Assembly (NCBI GenBank): GCA_023229765.1
Contig: JALNYO010000029.1
Coordinates: 1-45,973, forward strand
Length of the DNA: 45,973 bases
DNA from: Syntrophales bacterium
GTDB taxonomy: Bacteria; Desulfobacterota; Syntrophia; Syntrophales; UBA5619
Reading direction: 5' to 3'
Numbering within the stretch: position 1 is the first letter of the stretch; every line of letters begins with the position of its first letter. The notes below the pieces were generated by a model that was not told the DNA's origin, did no database searches, and saw nothing but the letters and a program-made list of their open reading frames with translations. Below are positions 33,315 through 40,538 of this stretch, in pieces. A program made the translations under genes and the position numbers.

Positions 33315-33342
33315 GTAGGGGCGACCCCCTGTGGTCGCCCCT
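33315..33342. repeat. REP-like palindrome, copy a
   Basis: GTAGGGGCGAC CCCCTGT GGTCGCCCC is a palindrome with arms GGGGCGACC/GGTCGCCCC. It begins 2 bp after the carboxyltransferase stop codon. Near copies lie at 33371-33393 (degenerate) and 33673-33699, on both sides of the truncated RAYT gene. Confidence 0.8.
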
Positions 33343-33368
33343 TTAAATTTGTTCAATCACGAATTCGG

Positions 33369-33665
33369 TCAACCACGGGGGGTTGCCCCTACAAGAACGA
33401 TGCCATGGATGTGATTGGGCAAGATAACGAATTCATCTATGCCGATGCCAGGATAAAACAGGGGTATTTTATCCCAAATCTCCTTTACCATATTCCCTGA
33501 TTCATTGGGTTCAGGGCAGGCACAGGGGCCTGCCCCTACAATTCTACCGAACAGACATGTTCGGGTTTCAACGCAAATGGTGATGAAATAGGCGCCCGCT
33601 GTTGAATAATCGTAACCCGGCAGACGGATGGAACGGCGGCGATGAACGTTATCGTTTTCGGTCAT
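33369..33665 (-). pseudogene. Truncated REP-associated tyrosine transposase (RAYT, IS200-like)
   Basis: This fragment of about 98 residues begins MTENDNVHRRRSIRLPGYDY and has STAGAYFITICVETRTCLFG, then MVKEIWDKIPLFYPGIGIDE and FVILPNHIHGIVLVG. That is the N-terminal half of the Y1/HUH fold, with HIH as the metal-binding histidine pair. The frame ends in a REP repeat (GATPRG from the repeat) before the helix that should carry the catalytic tyrosine. It cannot be active alone. I start it at ATG 33665; the longer frame from 33701 is translated from the flanking repeat. Confidence 0.8.
33513..33540. repeat. REP-like palindrome inside the RAYT remnant
   Basis: GGGCAGGCACAGGGG and CCTGCCCCTACA give a palindrome with arms GGGCAGG/CCTGCCC. 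It is translated within the remnant as GAGPCACPEP. It is related in style to the outer repeats but has a different arm sequence. Confidence 0.65.
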
Positions 33666-33672
33666 GCATCCC

Positions 33673-33699
33673 CGTAGGGGCGGCCCCCTGTGGTCGCCC
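33673..33699. repeat. REP-like palindrome, copy b
   Basis: CGTAGGGGCGGCCCCCTGTGGTCGCCC matches 33315-33342 in the same orientation with one or two changes. It stands directly upstream of the transposase start, and the copies thus bracket the remnant. Confidence 0.8.
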
Positions 33700-33723
33700 A
33701 TTCACAAATGATTTCGCCCCCTT

Positions 33724-34482
33724 TTACGCCAGCATGCCGCCGTCAACCGTCAGGCACATCCCCGTCGTGTAGGATGCCGCATCGGAGACGAGGTAGAGAA
33801 CCGCCCCGGCCATTTCCGCCGGCTTGGCGATTCGCCCCAGCGGAATCATCGGCAGCGCGATCTTCATGATTTCCTCGCTTTGCGTCAGCGCGGAGGCAAA
33901 TTTGGTGTCGGTGAGCCCCGGCAGAAGGGCGTTTACCCGGATGTGGTACGGGGCAAGTTCTCGGGCATAGACCTTCGTCATGGAGATAACCCCCGCCTTG
34001 GTGATCGAGTAAACCCCCTGAAAAAGCGCGGGCCGGACGCCGTTTATCGAGGCGACATTGACGATCGCCCCCCCGCCTGATTTCTGCATCAGTCGGGCGG
34101 CGCACTGACAGGCAAAAAAGGGTCCCTTCAGGTTGACGGCAAAGGTCTTGTCCCAGGCCTTTTCCTCAATGCTCAACGCGTCGCCGAAGGACGGGTTGGC
34201 GCCGGCGTTGTTCACCAGAATGTCGAGCTTTGGGAAACGTTTCGCGACTTCGGCAAACAATGTCTGAATCTGCTCAATGTCCCCCATATTACAGACGAGC
34301 GATTCAACCTCGCCGCCTGCCTCCTTGATTTTCGTCTCCACGCGCTGGAGGTTTTCCGGCCTTCTGCTGACCAGAATCACCCGGGCCCCGTGGGCGGAGA
34401 GCATGCAAGCGATAGCCTCGCCGATGCCGCGACTGGCGCCCGTTACCAATGCCGTTTTTCCTTTTAGACTGAACAGATCCAT
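33724..34482 (-). CDS. Short-chain dehydrogenase/reductase (SDR)
   Basis: This 252-residue NAD(P)-dependent oxidoreductase has the nucleotide motif TGASRGIG at 14-21, NNAG at 91-94, and the catalytic S145, Y158 and K162 (VASINGVRP...YSITK). ALLPGLTDTKF and the ending TGMCLTVDGG complete a classical SDR. AGGAGG is followed by two adjacent ATG codons; the second, 34482, has better spacing. It is the last gene in the cluster with the APH-like kinase, TetR, acyl-CoA dehydrogenase and phosphatase-like genes. By comparison with LvaD it may oxidise a 3-hydroxyacyl-CoA; fatty acyl or quinone substrates are also possible. Confidence 0.88.
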   Translation of the reverse strand: MDLFSLKGKTALVTGASRGIGEAIACMLSAHGARVILVSRRPENLQRVETKIKEAGGEVESLVCNMGDIEQIQTLFAEVAKRFPKLDILVNNAGANPSFGDALSIEEKAWDKTFAVNLKGPFFACQCAARLMQKSGGGAIVNVASINGVRPALFQGVYSITKAGVISMTKVYARELAPYHIRVNALLPGLTDTKFASALTQSEEIMKIALPMIPLGRIAKPAEMAGAVLYLVSDAASYTTGMCLTVDGGMLA

Positions 34483-34507
34483 CATTTCCTCCTTTTGACA
34501 ATCGTTA

Positions 34508-34532
34508 CGGACGCGACGGAGCGCGTCCCTCC
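34508..34532. repeat. GGAGGGACGCG palindromic repeat, copy 3 (inverted)
   Basis: CGGACGCGACGGAGCGCGTCCCTCC is the reverse of the 10040 copy. The sequence after it, AATTTTAATCCCC...GGCGTGCCGTCAT, is shared in degenerate form with the copy at 35929-35990. It lies between the SDR and kinase-like genes. Confidence 0.75.
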
Positions 34533-34588
34533 AATTTTAATCCCCTTTGTGAAGGCGTGCCGTCATGAGTGTTTAACTATGGAACAAT

Positions 34589-35656
34589 TTACAATGCCGA
34601 TTTCTCGATCAGCCGCCTGCAAGCTGCTTCGAGAACCTGAACGGCGGCGATCATCAGTTTAAAGCGCTCGTCTTTGGTCTGGCCGTGGTAGAAGCGCCAG
34701 TATATCTGCTGGACGATTCCGGCAAGCCGGAACATTCCGAAACAATAGTAGAAATCGCTTTTTTCAACGGGGATTCCCATCTTCTCCGAGTAGCGTTTGA
34801 TAAACTCCTGCCGCGTAAACATCCCGGGCAGGTGCGTCGGAATCATCCGGATGGCCTGCATAGCGGGCGGGTCGTCGTGATTGGTCCAGTAGGCCAGCGC
34901 CCCGCCGAGATCCATCAGCGGATCGCCGATCGTCGCCATTTCCCAGTCGAGGACGCCAACTATCCGAAACGGATCGTCCGGGTGCAAAACCACGTTGTCA
35001 AAACGGTAGTCGTTGTGGATCACCGAAACGTGGGGACTTTCCAGCGGCATCTTTTCGTGCAGCCAGGCCATTATTCCTTCAAAATCGGGGGCGTCGGGGG
35101 TCTTGGCCGTTCGATAGCGCTCTGACCATCCTTCAACCTGCCTTTTGACGTACCCCGCCGGTTTGCCGAAGTCTTCCAGCCCTATTTCCCGGTAATCGAC
35201 CTGGTGCAGCTCGACGAAGACATCGATCAGTTTTTCACAAAGCCGGGCCGCTTCTTCCGGCTGGAGCGCGAGCGATTTCGGCAAATCCCGGCGGATGATC
35301 AGCCCCTTTATCCGCTCCATGACGTAAAAGGGGCAGCCGATAAGCGTCTCGTCATCCGTGTAGGCCAGCGGCTCCGGGCAATAGGGGAAGGCCGGGCGGA
35401 GCGCCTGGAGCATCCGGAACTCCCGCCCCATGTCGTGGGCTGTTTTTGCCTTGCGGCCAAACGGCGGTCTGCGGAAGACCAGCTCGCGCTCGCCGACGCG
35501 AATCAGGTAGGTAAGATTGGAGTGGCCGCCGGGAAACTGGGATACCGTGAGTGCGCCGCTCAATTGCGGGATATTGTCCTTGAGAAACTGCTCCACCCTT
35601 TTTATGTCGAACTCTTCGCCCTCGCGAATCGGGCGTGTCTCATCCGCTACATCCAT
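34589..35656 (-). CDS. APH-family phosphotransferase (ACAD10/11 N-domain-like, LvaA-like)
   Basis: This 355-residue kinase-fold protein has the catalytic loop VIHNDYRFDNVVLH with H214, D216 and N221. The metal motif is VLDWEMATIGDPLMDLG with D237, and the N-lobe has FPGGHSNLTYLI and ELVFRRPP. It belongs to the phosphotransferase group that is fused to acyl-CoA dehydrogenase in animal ACAD10/ACAD11 and stands alone in bacterial Lva operons. There it phosphorylates the hydroxyl of 4-hydroxyacyl-CoA. An ACAD10/11-like dehydrogenase lies two genes upstream. AAGGAGG lies before ATG 35656. The substrate is inferred, not proven; no antibiotic-resistance role is implied. Confidence 0.85.
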   Translation of the reverse strand: MDVADETRPIREGEEFDIKRVEQFLKDNIPQLSGALTVSQFPGGHSNLTYLIRVGERELVFRRPPFGRKAKTAHDMGREFRMLQALRPAFPYCPEPLAYTDDETLIGCPFYVMERIKGLIIRRDLPKSLALQPEEAARLCEKLIDVFVELHQVDYREIGLEDFGKPAGYVKRQVEGWSERYRTAKTPDAPDFEGIMAWLHEKMPLESPHVSVIHNDYRFDNVVLHPDDPFRIVGVLDWEMATIGDPLMDLGGALAYWTNHDDPPAMQAIRMIPTHLPGMFTRQEFIKRYSEKMGIPVEKSDFYYCFGMFRLAGIVQQIYWRFYHGQTKDERFKLMIAAVQVLEAACRRLIEKSAL

Positions 35657-35709
35657 TTTCCCCTCCTTCGACTTGGGATTGTAAATGCGTGCATAAATTT
35701 TGCTTTATA

Positions 35710-35899
35710 GAGGTAATTGCAAAAGTCGCAAGTCTATCATTTCCGCCCCCGCCTGCGCGGGGGTAAACTCTGGGCGGAAATCCAGCATCTAACTGCCTTG
35801 AATCATGGATGCCCGACAAAAGCACTCGGGCATGACAAAACGAAGTTTAATGTTCATAAAACGCAGATTAATGTTCATAAAACATTTTGCAATTGGCTC
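35710..35899. repeat. MITE-like element with GAGGTAATTGCAAAA termini, longer variant
   Basis: The left end GAGGTAATTGCAAAAG and right end TTTTGCAATTGGCTC are inverted. This copy is about 190 bp. It carries two consecutive AATGTTCATAAAAC blocks (about 35849-35884) where other copies have one, and a CATGGATGCCCGA...TCGGGCATG hairpin. It lies between the kinase-like and TetR genes, inside the putative operon. Confidence 0.82.
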
Positions 35900-35928
35900 T
35901 ATGTAGTTTCCTTTTCAGACAACCGCCC

Positions 35929-35954
35929 CGGACGCGACTTAAGCACGTTCCTCC
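35929..35954. repeat. GGAGGGACGCG palindromic repeat, copy 4 (degenerate)
   Basis: CGGACGCGACTTAAGCACGTTCCTCC has the same left arm as copy 3, but the right arm has decayed. It is 30 bp from the MITE-like element and just downstream of the TetR stop codon. Confidence 0.65.
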
Positions 35955-35987
35955 AATTTTATCCTTATTTATGACGGCGCGTCGTCA

Positions 35988-36674
35988 TTAGTTTTCCTTC
36001 AGGAAATAGTCCATCATTTCAATCAGAAAACGGGCGTAGTCTTCCACGGAGACGGCGCGTTTCTGGTATTTCCAGGGCTTCAGGTACCAGTCCTGAAGCA
36101 TCGCCTTTAAAACCGCGGCGGTCAGAATTGGCTCAATCGCCCGGAAACATCCCGCCGCGATGCCGTCTTTGATGATTTCCACAAAGATGCCCTCTGTGTA
36201 TAGCTCCATCTCGATGGCCTTTTTCTGCTCCTCCCGCCGGAGGTTTTTGGCCTCCATGTAATTGAAGTAGAACCAGGGTTTCATGATTTCGCTCATGTAT
36301 AGATGGGTCTCTATTGCCTGAACCAGCCGTTCGCCGGGAGCGGAATCCGGCCTTATCTCGCCGGATAGCGCCGTATTCATAAGCCGGCTGCCGAGGTTGC
36401 GGATCATGGCGAGCAGTTCTTCCTTGCTTTTGAAGTACGAATAGAGCGCCCCCATGCTGAGGTTCGCCTCTTTGGCCAGATCGCGCACGCTCATCGCCTG
36501 AAAGCCCTTGCTGCTGCTGAGCGCAAGCGTTGAGTCGAATATTCGGACAAGATTGCGGACGGCGGTTTCGTCCTTCTTTATCCGGATCTGCTCCCTGTTC
36601 GCGCTGAGAAACTCGCTGCAGATCTGTTCGCTGGAGAGGTTCACCGAATTTTTGAATGCCTGAAAACCCTGCAC
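35988..36674 (-). CDS. TetR-family transcriptional regulator
   Basis: This protein has 228 residues. The helix-turn-helix lies at about 61-88: MSVRDLAKEANLSMGALYSY, then FKSKEELL, typical TetR sequence preceded by the usual helix 1 (VRIFDSTLALSSSKGFQA). The C-terminal ligand domain is rich in aromatic residues (MKPWFYFNYMEAKNLR), compatible with an acyl-CoA or fatty-acid effector. GTG 36674 is preceded by AAAGGA. It begins 11 bp after the acyl-CoA dehydrogenase gene and probably regulates its own operon. The candidate operator is the palindrome at 38848. Confidence 0.88.
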   Translation of the reverse strand: MQGFQAFKNSVNLSSEQICSEFLSANREQIRIKKDETAVRNLVRIFDSTLALSSSKGFQAMSVRDLAKEANLSMGALYSYFKSKEELLAMIRNLGSRLMNTALSGEIRPDSAPGERLVQAIETHLYMSEIMKPWFYFNYMEAKNLRREEQKKAIEMELYTEGIFVEIIKDGIAAGCFRAIEPILTAAVLKAMLQDWYLKPWKYQKRAVSVEDYARFLIEMMDYFLKEN

Positions 36675-36685
36675 GTCGTGTTCCT

Positions 36686-37894
36686 TTATTTAACGGTTTT
36701 GCCGGCGTATTCCCGCAAGATCCGCCGGGCGACGGACATCTTGTGCACCTCATCGGCGCCGTCATAGATACGGGCCGCCCGTTCATGGCGGTAGAAAAAC
36801 GGGATGATGACATCGTCGGTCATTCCCAGTCCGCCATGCACCTGCAGGGCTTTATCGACAACATTCTGCATCACTCCGGCCACGTGGAACTTGATCAGCG
36901 AAATATCCTCGCGGGCCTCTTTCACCCCCAAATTGTCGATCTTCCACGCCGCATTGAGCGTCATCAGCCGCGCCCCCTGGATAGCGGCGGCGCATTCAGC
37001 GATCCACGCCTGGATGATCTGTTTGGAGGCAAGTGTTTTTCCGTCGGAGGTGATAATCCGTTCCGACGCCCTCTTGCACATCAGATCGAACGCGCGGCTG
37101 CAAACGCCGAGCCAGCGCATGCAGTGGTGGATGCGCCCCGGACCGAGGCGCTCCTGGGCGATCACGAAGCCCATCCCCTCGGGGCCGAGGAGGTTTTGCT
37201 GCGGCACGCGGCAGGACTGATAGAGGATCTCCGCGTGGCTGAAATAATCATCCCCCGCGTGCCCCATGACGGGGATGTTGCGCACCAGGTTAAAGCCCGG
37301 TGTGTCCGTCGGGACAATAATCATGCTGGCTCGCAGATGCGCCGGGGCGTCGGGGTTGGTCACCGCCATGACAATGGCGAAGGCGGAGCCGTCCGCGGAC
37401 GAGGTGTACCATTTCTGGCCGTTTATCACATAGTCGTCGCCGTCTTTTACCGCGGTCGTGTCCATCATGACGGGGTTGGAACCGGCGAGATTAACCTCCG
37501 TCATCGAAAAACAGCTCCGGATTTGACCCGCGACGAGGGGTTTCAGCCAGCGTTCTTTTTGTGCCTCGTTCCCATATTTGTAGAGTATTTCCATATTTCC
37601 GGCGTCGGGCGCCTGGCAGCCGAAGACATAATGGCCAATGGGCGTCCGTCCGAGTTCCTCCGAGACGAGACCGTGCTCCAAGAGGCTCAGCCCCATGCCG
37701 CCGTATTCCTGCGGCTGGTTGGGCGCCCAGAGCTCCATCCGCTTGACCATCGCCCGTTTTTCTTCGAGAACGGGGAGCAGCTCCCGGAAGGGTTTCTTTA
37801 AATATTCCGCCTCCAACGGGATCAATTCCCGGTCAACGAATTCCCTGATCATTCCGGTTATTGCCTGCATCTTTTCCGATAGCGAAAAATCCAT
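36686..37894 (-). CDS. Acyl-CoA dehydrogenase, ACAD10/11-like
   Basis: This is a 402-residue flavoprotein. The substrate loop is CFSMTEVNLAGSNP and the core has GQKWYTSSADGSAFAI, LGPGRIHHCMRWLGV and LQVHGGLGMTDD. The C-terminal motif is ARIYDGADEVHKMSVARRIL, where D378 stands at the position of the usual catalytic Glu (YEG). This variant is typical of the ACAD10/11 and LvaC branch. In that branch the enzyme handles 4-phosphoacyl-CoA, giving net loss of phosphate and isomerisation rather than simple dehydrogenation. Two adjacent ATGs follow AGGAGG; the second is chosen. It lies directly upstream of the TetR and APH-like genes, supporting that pathway. Confidence 0.87.
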   Translation of the reverse strand: MDFSLSEKMQAITGMIREFVDRELIPLEAEYLKKPFRELLPVLEEKRAMVKRMELWAPNQPQEYGGMGLSLLEHGLVSEELGRTPIGHYVFGCQAPDAGNMEILYKYGNEAQKERWLKPLVAGQIRSCFSMTEVNLAGSNPVMMDTTAVKDGDDYVINGQKWYTSSADGSAFAIVMAVTNPDAPAHLRASMIIVPTDTPGFNLVRNIPVMGHAGDDYFSHAEILYQSCRVPQQNLLGPEGMGFVIAQERLGPGRIHHCMRWLGVCSRAFDLMCKRASERIITSDGKTLASKQIIQAWIAECAAAIQGARLMTLNAAWKIDNLGVKEAREDISLIKFHVAGVMQNVVDKALQVHGGLGMTDDVIIPFFYRHERAARIYDGADEVHKMSVARRILREYAGKTVK

Positions 37895-37945
37895 CATTGC
37901 CTCCTGAAAGAAAAAAGTTATTATCTGCAAGTAACTGCTCATGCA

Positions 37946-37996
37946 GTCAGGCTGAAGCCTGACCCAGCCGGAGGACCCGACGGAGCGCGTCCCTCC
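37946..37996. repeat. Palindrome pair including a decayed GGAGGGACGCG repeat
   Basis: GTCAGGCT-GA-AGCCTGAC (37946-37963) is a perfect 8-bp-arm palindrome. GACCCGACGGAGCGCGTCCCTCC (37974-37996) is a decayed copy of the GGAGGGACGCG family. A degenerate TATGAACGTTAAACTCCG block follows at about 38001. Together they fill the space between the acyl-CoA dehydrogenase and the phosphatase-like gene. Confidence 0.65.
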
Positions 37997-38087
37997 ATTT
38001 TATGAACGTTAAACTCCGTAATTTTCGAATTTCATATAGCCAGCAATCCAGCCGCAGCGCGGCGAAATGTTAATAGACATTAATCCG

Positions 38088-38798
38088 CTACCTGTATGTG
38101 ACGAGCTCCTGCTCCCTCCGGAGGGACAGGTGTGCGGTTTCATTGAATGACGCCATGGTAAAGCGATCACCCTTGTAAAGAAATTTTGTTATCGAGGCGT
38201 TGGCTATCTGCCAGCCAAGCCGGATCGTCTCCTCGTTGGAAAGTTTAAGCGCCCTCTGGAGGGCCGCGGAAATTGGCCCGCCCGAGGTGAAGATGAGGAT
38301 TGTCCTGCCCGCAGGATGATCTTTGATGATCTTTTCTATTCCGTTCCAGACTCGAGAAGTAAATTCCTCCCAGGTGGGGAGGCCTTCCTTTTTGTATTTT
38401 CCGGTTGCCCAGCCGGATAAAACCTGCTCGAATAATTCCTGGAATTTCTTTTTGTCCGCATATTTCTGAAGGATGTTTTCGGGCAACGAGGACTCCTCGC
38501 CGGCGATTTCCCTTACAAACGACAGCAGAATTTCCTGAGAGCCGTACTCGTTAAAGGCTTTGTCGATCCGGGGGGCCTGGATAGCGGGAACGGCATTTTT
38601 ATACATTTCCACCGTCTGTTGAGCTGTGTCGACCTGCCTTTTCATCTTGCCCGAATAAAGAATATCGGCGGCGACGCCGACTGCCGCAAGATGCTCGGCC
38701 AGCACCCGGGACTGTATTATTCCCTTGGGGGAAAGGCGGTCGTAGTCCTCGCTGCCAAAGGATGCCTGTCCGTGACGGATCATGTAGATAGTTCCCAT
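38088..38798 (-). CDS. Histidine phosphatase-fold protein lacking the second catalytic His
   Basis: This is a 236-residue member of the phosphoglycerate mutase-like superfamily. MIRHGQASFGSEDYDRLSPKG gives R8-H9-G10, the phosphorylated histidine. The second motif, usually SHGGxI, reads IFTSGGPISAAL, so Ser (S172) replaces the second catalytic histidine. Activity may be altered or reduced. ATG 38798 has no ribosome site; a promoter-like pair directly upstream would make the mRNA nearly leaderless. The gene is first in the run with ACAD, TetR, APH and SDR genes, so a role in the same phospho-intermediate pathway is possible, for example removing stray phosphate. That is inference. Confidence 0.8.
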   Translation of the reverse strand: MGTIYMIRHGQASFGSEDYDRLSPKGIIQSRVLAEHLAAVGVAADILYSGKMKRQVDTAQQTVEMYKNAVPAIQAPRIDKAFNEYGSQEILLSFVREIAGEESSLPENILQKYADKKKFQELFEQVLSGWATGKYKKEGLPTWEEFTSRVWNGIEKIIKDHPAGRTILIFTSGGPISAALQRALKLSNEETIRLGWQIANASITKFLYKGDRFTMASFNETAHLSLRREQELVTYR

Positions 38799-38805
38799 GT
38801 CTATG

Positions 38806-38834
38806 CTTTTACTACAGCGTGTAAGGGGTGTCAA
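38806..38834 (-). promoter_or_regulatory. Candidate sigma-70-type promoter of the phosphatase-ACAD-APH cluster
   Basis: On the minus strand, TTGACA (38834-38829) is a perfect -35 box. After 17 bp, TAAAAG (38811-38806) matches four of six -10 positions. Transcription would begin within a few bases of ATG 38798, consistent with the lack of a ribosome site there. Confidence 0.5.
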
Positions 38835-38847
38835 TAACTTTATAGAG

Positions 38848-38857
38848 CGAGCGCTCG
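38848..38857. promoter_or_regulatory. Candidate TetR operator palindrome
   Basis: CGAGCGCTCG is a perfect 10-bp palindrome, extended as AGCGAGCGCTCGTTT. It lies just upstream of the candidate -35 box of the cluster. Operators of this form are common for TetR regulators of acyl-CoA genes. The assignment to the regulator at 36.7-36.0 kb is inference. Confidence 0.4.
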
Positions 38858-38989
38858 TTTTTAATATCGAGATGAGCGGTTGAAAACGAGAGGTTCCATC
38901 GCCCACCGGGGCGGCTGTCGGATAGGCCTTGTTTTTCAGCCCGGCTCAGGATAGAATGCAGCCATTGCTTTCATGAAAATAGAGGGTCC

Positions 38990-40372
38990 ATGCTGAAAAT
39001 AATAATGATTTCCGTCGCAATTCTGACATTGCTGGCTTCCCATGCCCTGGCTTTTGATCTTAGACTAGCCGGGGAAAGGATTGATCTGCGCGCCGTTGAT
39101 GAGCCCCTGCAGAACATTTTGCGGGGGATGGCGCAGCAGGGAGTCCGGGTGCGCGTTGATCCACAGGTAAATCCCCGCGTTTCCGCCGCTTATGAAAATC
39201 GCGATCTCTGGGAGACCATGGCTATTCTGTTAAAATCCTATGATCATGTCCTGGTTTGGGAAAAAATGCCGCAAACGCCCGCCTCCTTCAGGCTTGCGGA
39301 AATTCAGATATTCAGGCCCGGCAAAAAGGAGCTGATTCAGGAGCTGAATCCCCGCGTCTTTTTACTTGCGAAAGACCCGCAGGACGGAACGCTTTTTGTT
39401 CGCGATGAATTGCTTTTGCAGGTAAAATCCGGAGCGGATCTGGGGGGATTTCTTAAAACGAGCGGCGGCCGGGTCATAGACAAGAATGAAACGCTGGGCA
39501 TTTACAAAATTCGCCTGCCGCCGGATGCGGATCTTCCGGCAATCATCTCCAGGCTCAAGACCCTGCCGGGCATTGTTCAGGCGGAACCGGATTTTGCCTA
39601 TCCGTCTTTTTACCCATATCGCGCCGACCTATCCCTGCCGACCGGGGAGATCGCCAAGGTGTTTCGCAAGGAGGGCAAGGTTCCCGTGGCGGTGCTGGAT
39701 ACGGGATTGCAGGAGGGAATAGGGCCGGACGGTTTTGTGATCGCATCCTTTGACGCGGTTATTCCCGCCTGGCCCCTGTCTGATCATCTCGGGCATGGAA
39801 CCCAGATGGCGTTAATTGCCTCCGGTCTGGTCAAACCCATTGGGGCGCAAGCTGAGGGCGGAGGGCAGATTCCGGTGGTGGCCATCCGGGCGATGGATGA
39901 CAACGGCTTTACGACCGATTTTACGATCCTGAAGGGGATAGATTTTGCGATTGAAAATGGCGCCCGGGTGATGAGTCTGAGCTGGGGATCGGAAAAACGG
40001 AGCGACTTCCTGGAAAAAATATTGAACTATGCCGCGGCAAAAGGGATGATCATTGTGGCCTCTGCGGGAAATGAGCCCACGGGGCAACCGGTTTATCCGG
40101 CAGCCTATCCCTCAGTGCTTGGCGTGGGGGCGGTATATCCCAATGGCAAAACCTGGGAAAAATCAAATTACGGCAGTTTTGTAAGCCTGTACGCCCCCGG
40201 CTTCGCTGAACTGCCGGTGGGCTACAAAGGCGATCCGGGTATTTATGGCGGAACATCGATTTCCGCTGCCTTTGCCGCCAACCGCATCGCTGATTATTTG
40301 TCGAAATTTCCGGAAAGCGGCATTCAGCAAATTAAGGCAGCCGTTCAGGACAGCAAACTGCGGATAAATTAA
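38990..40372 (+). CDS. Exported subtilisin-like serine protease (S8) with secretin-N-like domain
   Basis: This protein has 460 residues. A signal peptide ends near residue 21 (SHALA-F). Residues 24-91 (RIDLRAVDEPLQNILRGMA, VRVRVDPQVNPRVS, WETMAILLKSYDHVLVW) look like the STN/secretin short N-terminal domain. A propeptide-like segment follows at about 135-205, ending PGIVQAEPDFAYP. The protease has D237 (VAVLDTG), H269 (HLGHGT), oxyanion N361 (SAGNE) and S423 (GTSISAA), all present. AGAGGG precedes the ATG. It stands alone and is probably periplasmic or secreted. The STN-protease combination is unusual. Confidence 0.85.
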   Translation: MLKIIMISVAILTLLASHALAFDLRLAGERIDLRAVDEPLQNILRGMAQQGVRVRVDPQVNPRVSAAYENRDLWETMAILLKSYDHVLVWEKMPQTPASFRLAEIQIFRPGKKELIQELNPRVFLLAKDPQDGTLFVRDELLLQVKSGADLGGFLKTSGGRVIDKNETLGIYKIRLPPDADLPAIISRLKTLPGIVQAEPDFAYPSFYPYRADLSLPTGEIAKVFRKEGKVPVAVLDTGLQEGIGPDGFVIASFDAVIPAWPLSDHLGHGTQMALIASGLVKPIGAQAEGGGQIPVVAIRAMDDNGFTTDFTILKGIDFAIENGARVMSLSWGSEKRSDFLEKILNYAAAKGMIIVASAGNEPTGQPVYPAAYPSVLGVGAVYPNGKTWEKSNYGSFVSLYAPGFAELPVGYKGDPGIYGGTSISAAFAANRIADYLSKFPESGIQQIKAAVQDSKLRIN

Positions 40373-40386
40373 AAATCAAATATATC

Positions 40387-40538
40387 GAGGTAATTGCAAA
40401 ACTCCCCATTCTTGTCATTCCCGCAACGATTCTGAGCGGGAATCTGGTTCTAACTACTTGAAAAACCATATTATGAACATTAAGCTTCGCTTTCCCGATA
40501 GAGACATTCGGGAATGAAAAATGGTTTTGCAATTGCCT
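40387..40538. repeat. MITE-like element with GAGGTAATTGCAAAAC termini, left copy of an inverted pair
   Basis: The left end GAGGTAATTGCAAAACTCC and right end GGTTTTGCAATTGCCT are inverted. The first about 90 bp match, in reverse orientation, the right part of 43030-43181 base for base. The two copies differ in the centre: here ATTATGAACATTAAGCTTCG is present, while the other has CCCGAATGCCGTTATCGGG. ATAT-like bases flank both ends. Confidence 0.88.

Noticed and set aside
34589..35656. Aminoglycoside-resistance gene
   Set aside because: The APH fold is real, but the context with acyl-CoA dehydrogenase, SDR and TetR and the sequence type point to the ACAD10/11-LvaA group rather than a drug-modifying enzyme.
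36656..37801. A 381-codon plus-strand open frame opposite the ACAD10/11-like gene
   Set aside because: It is the antisense of a confident acyl-CoA dehydrogenase; no family recognised.
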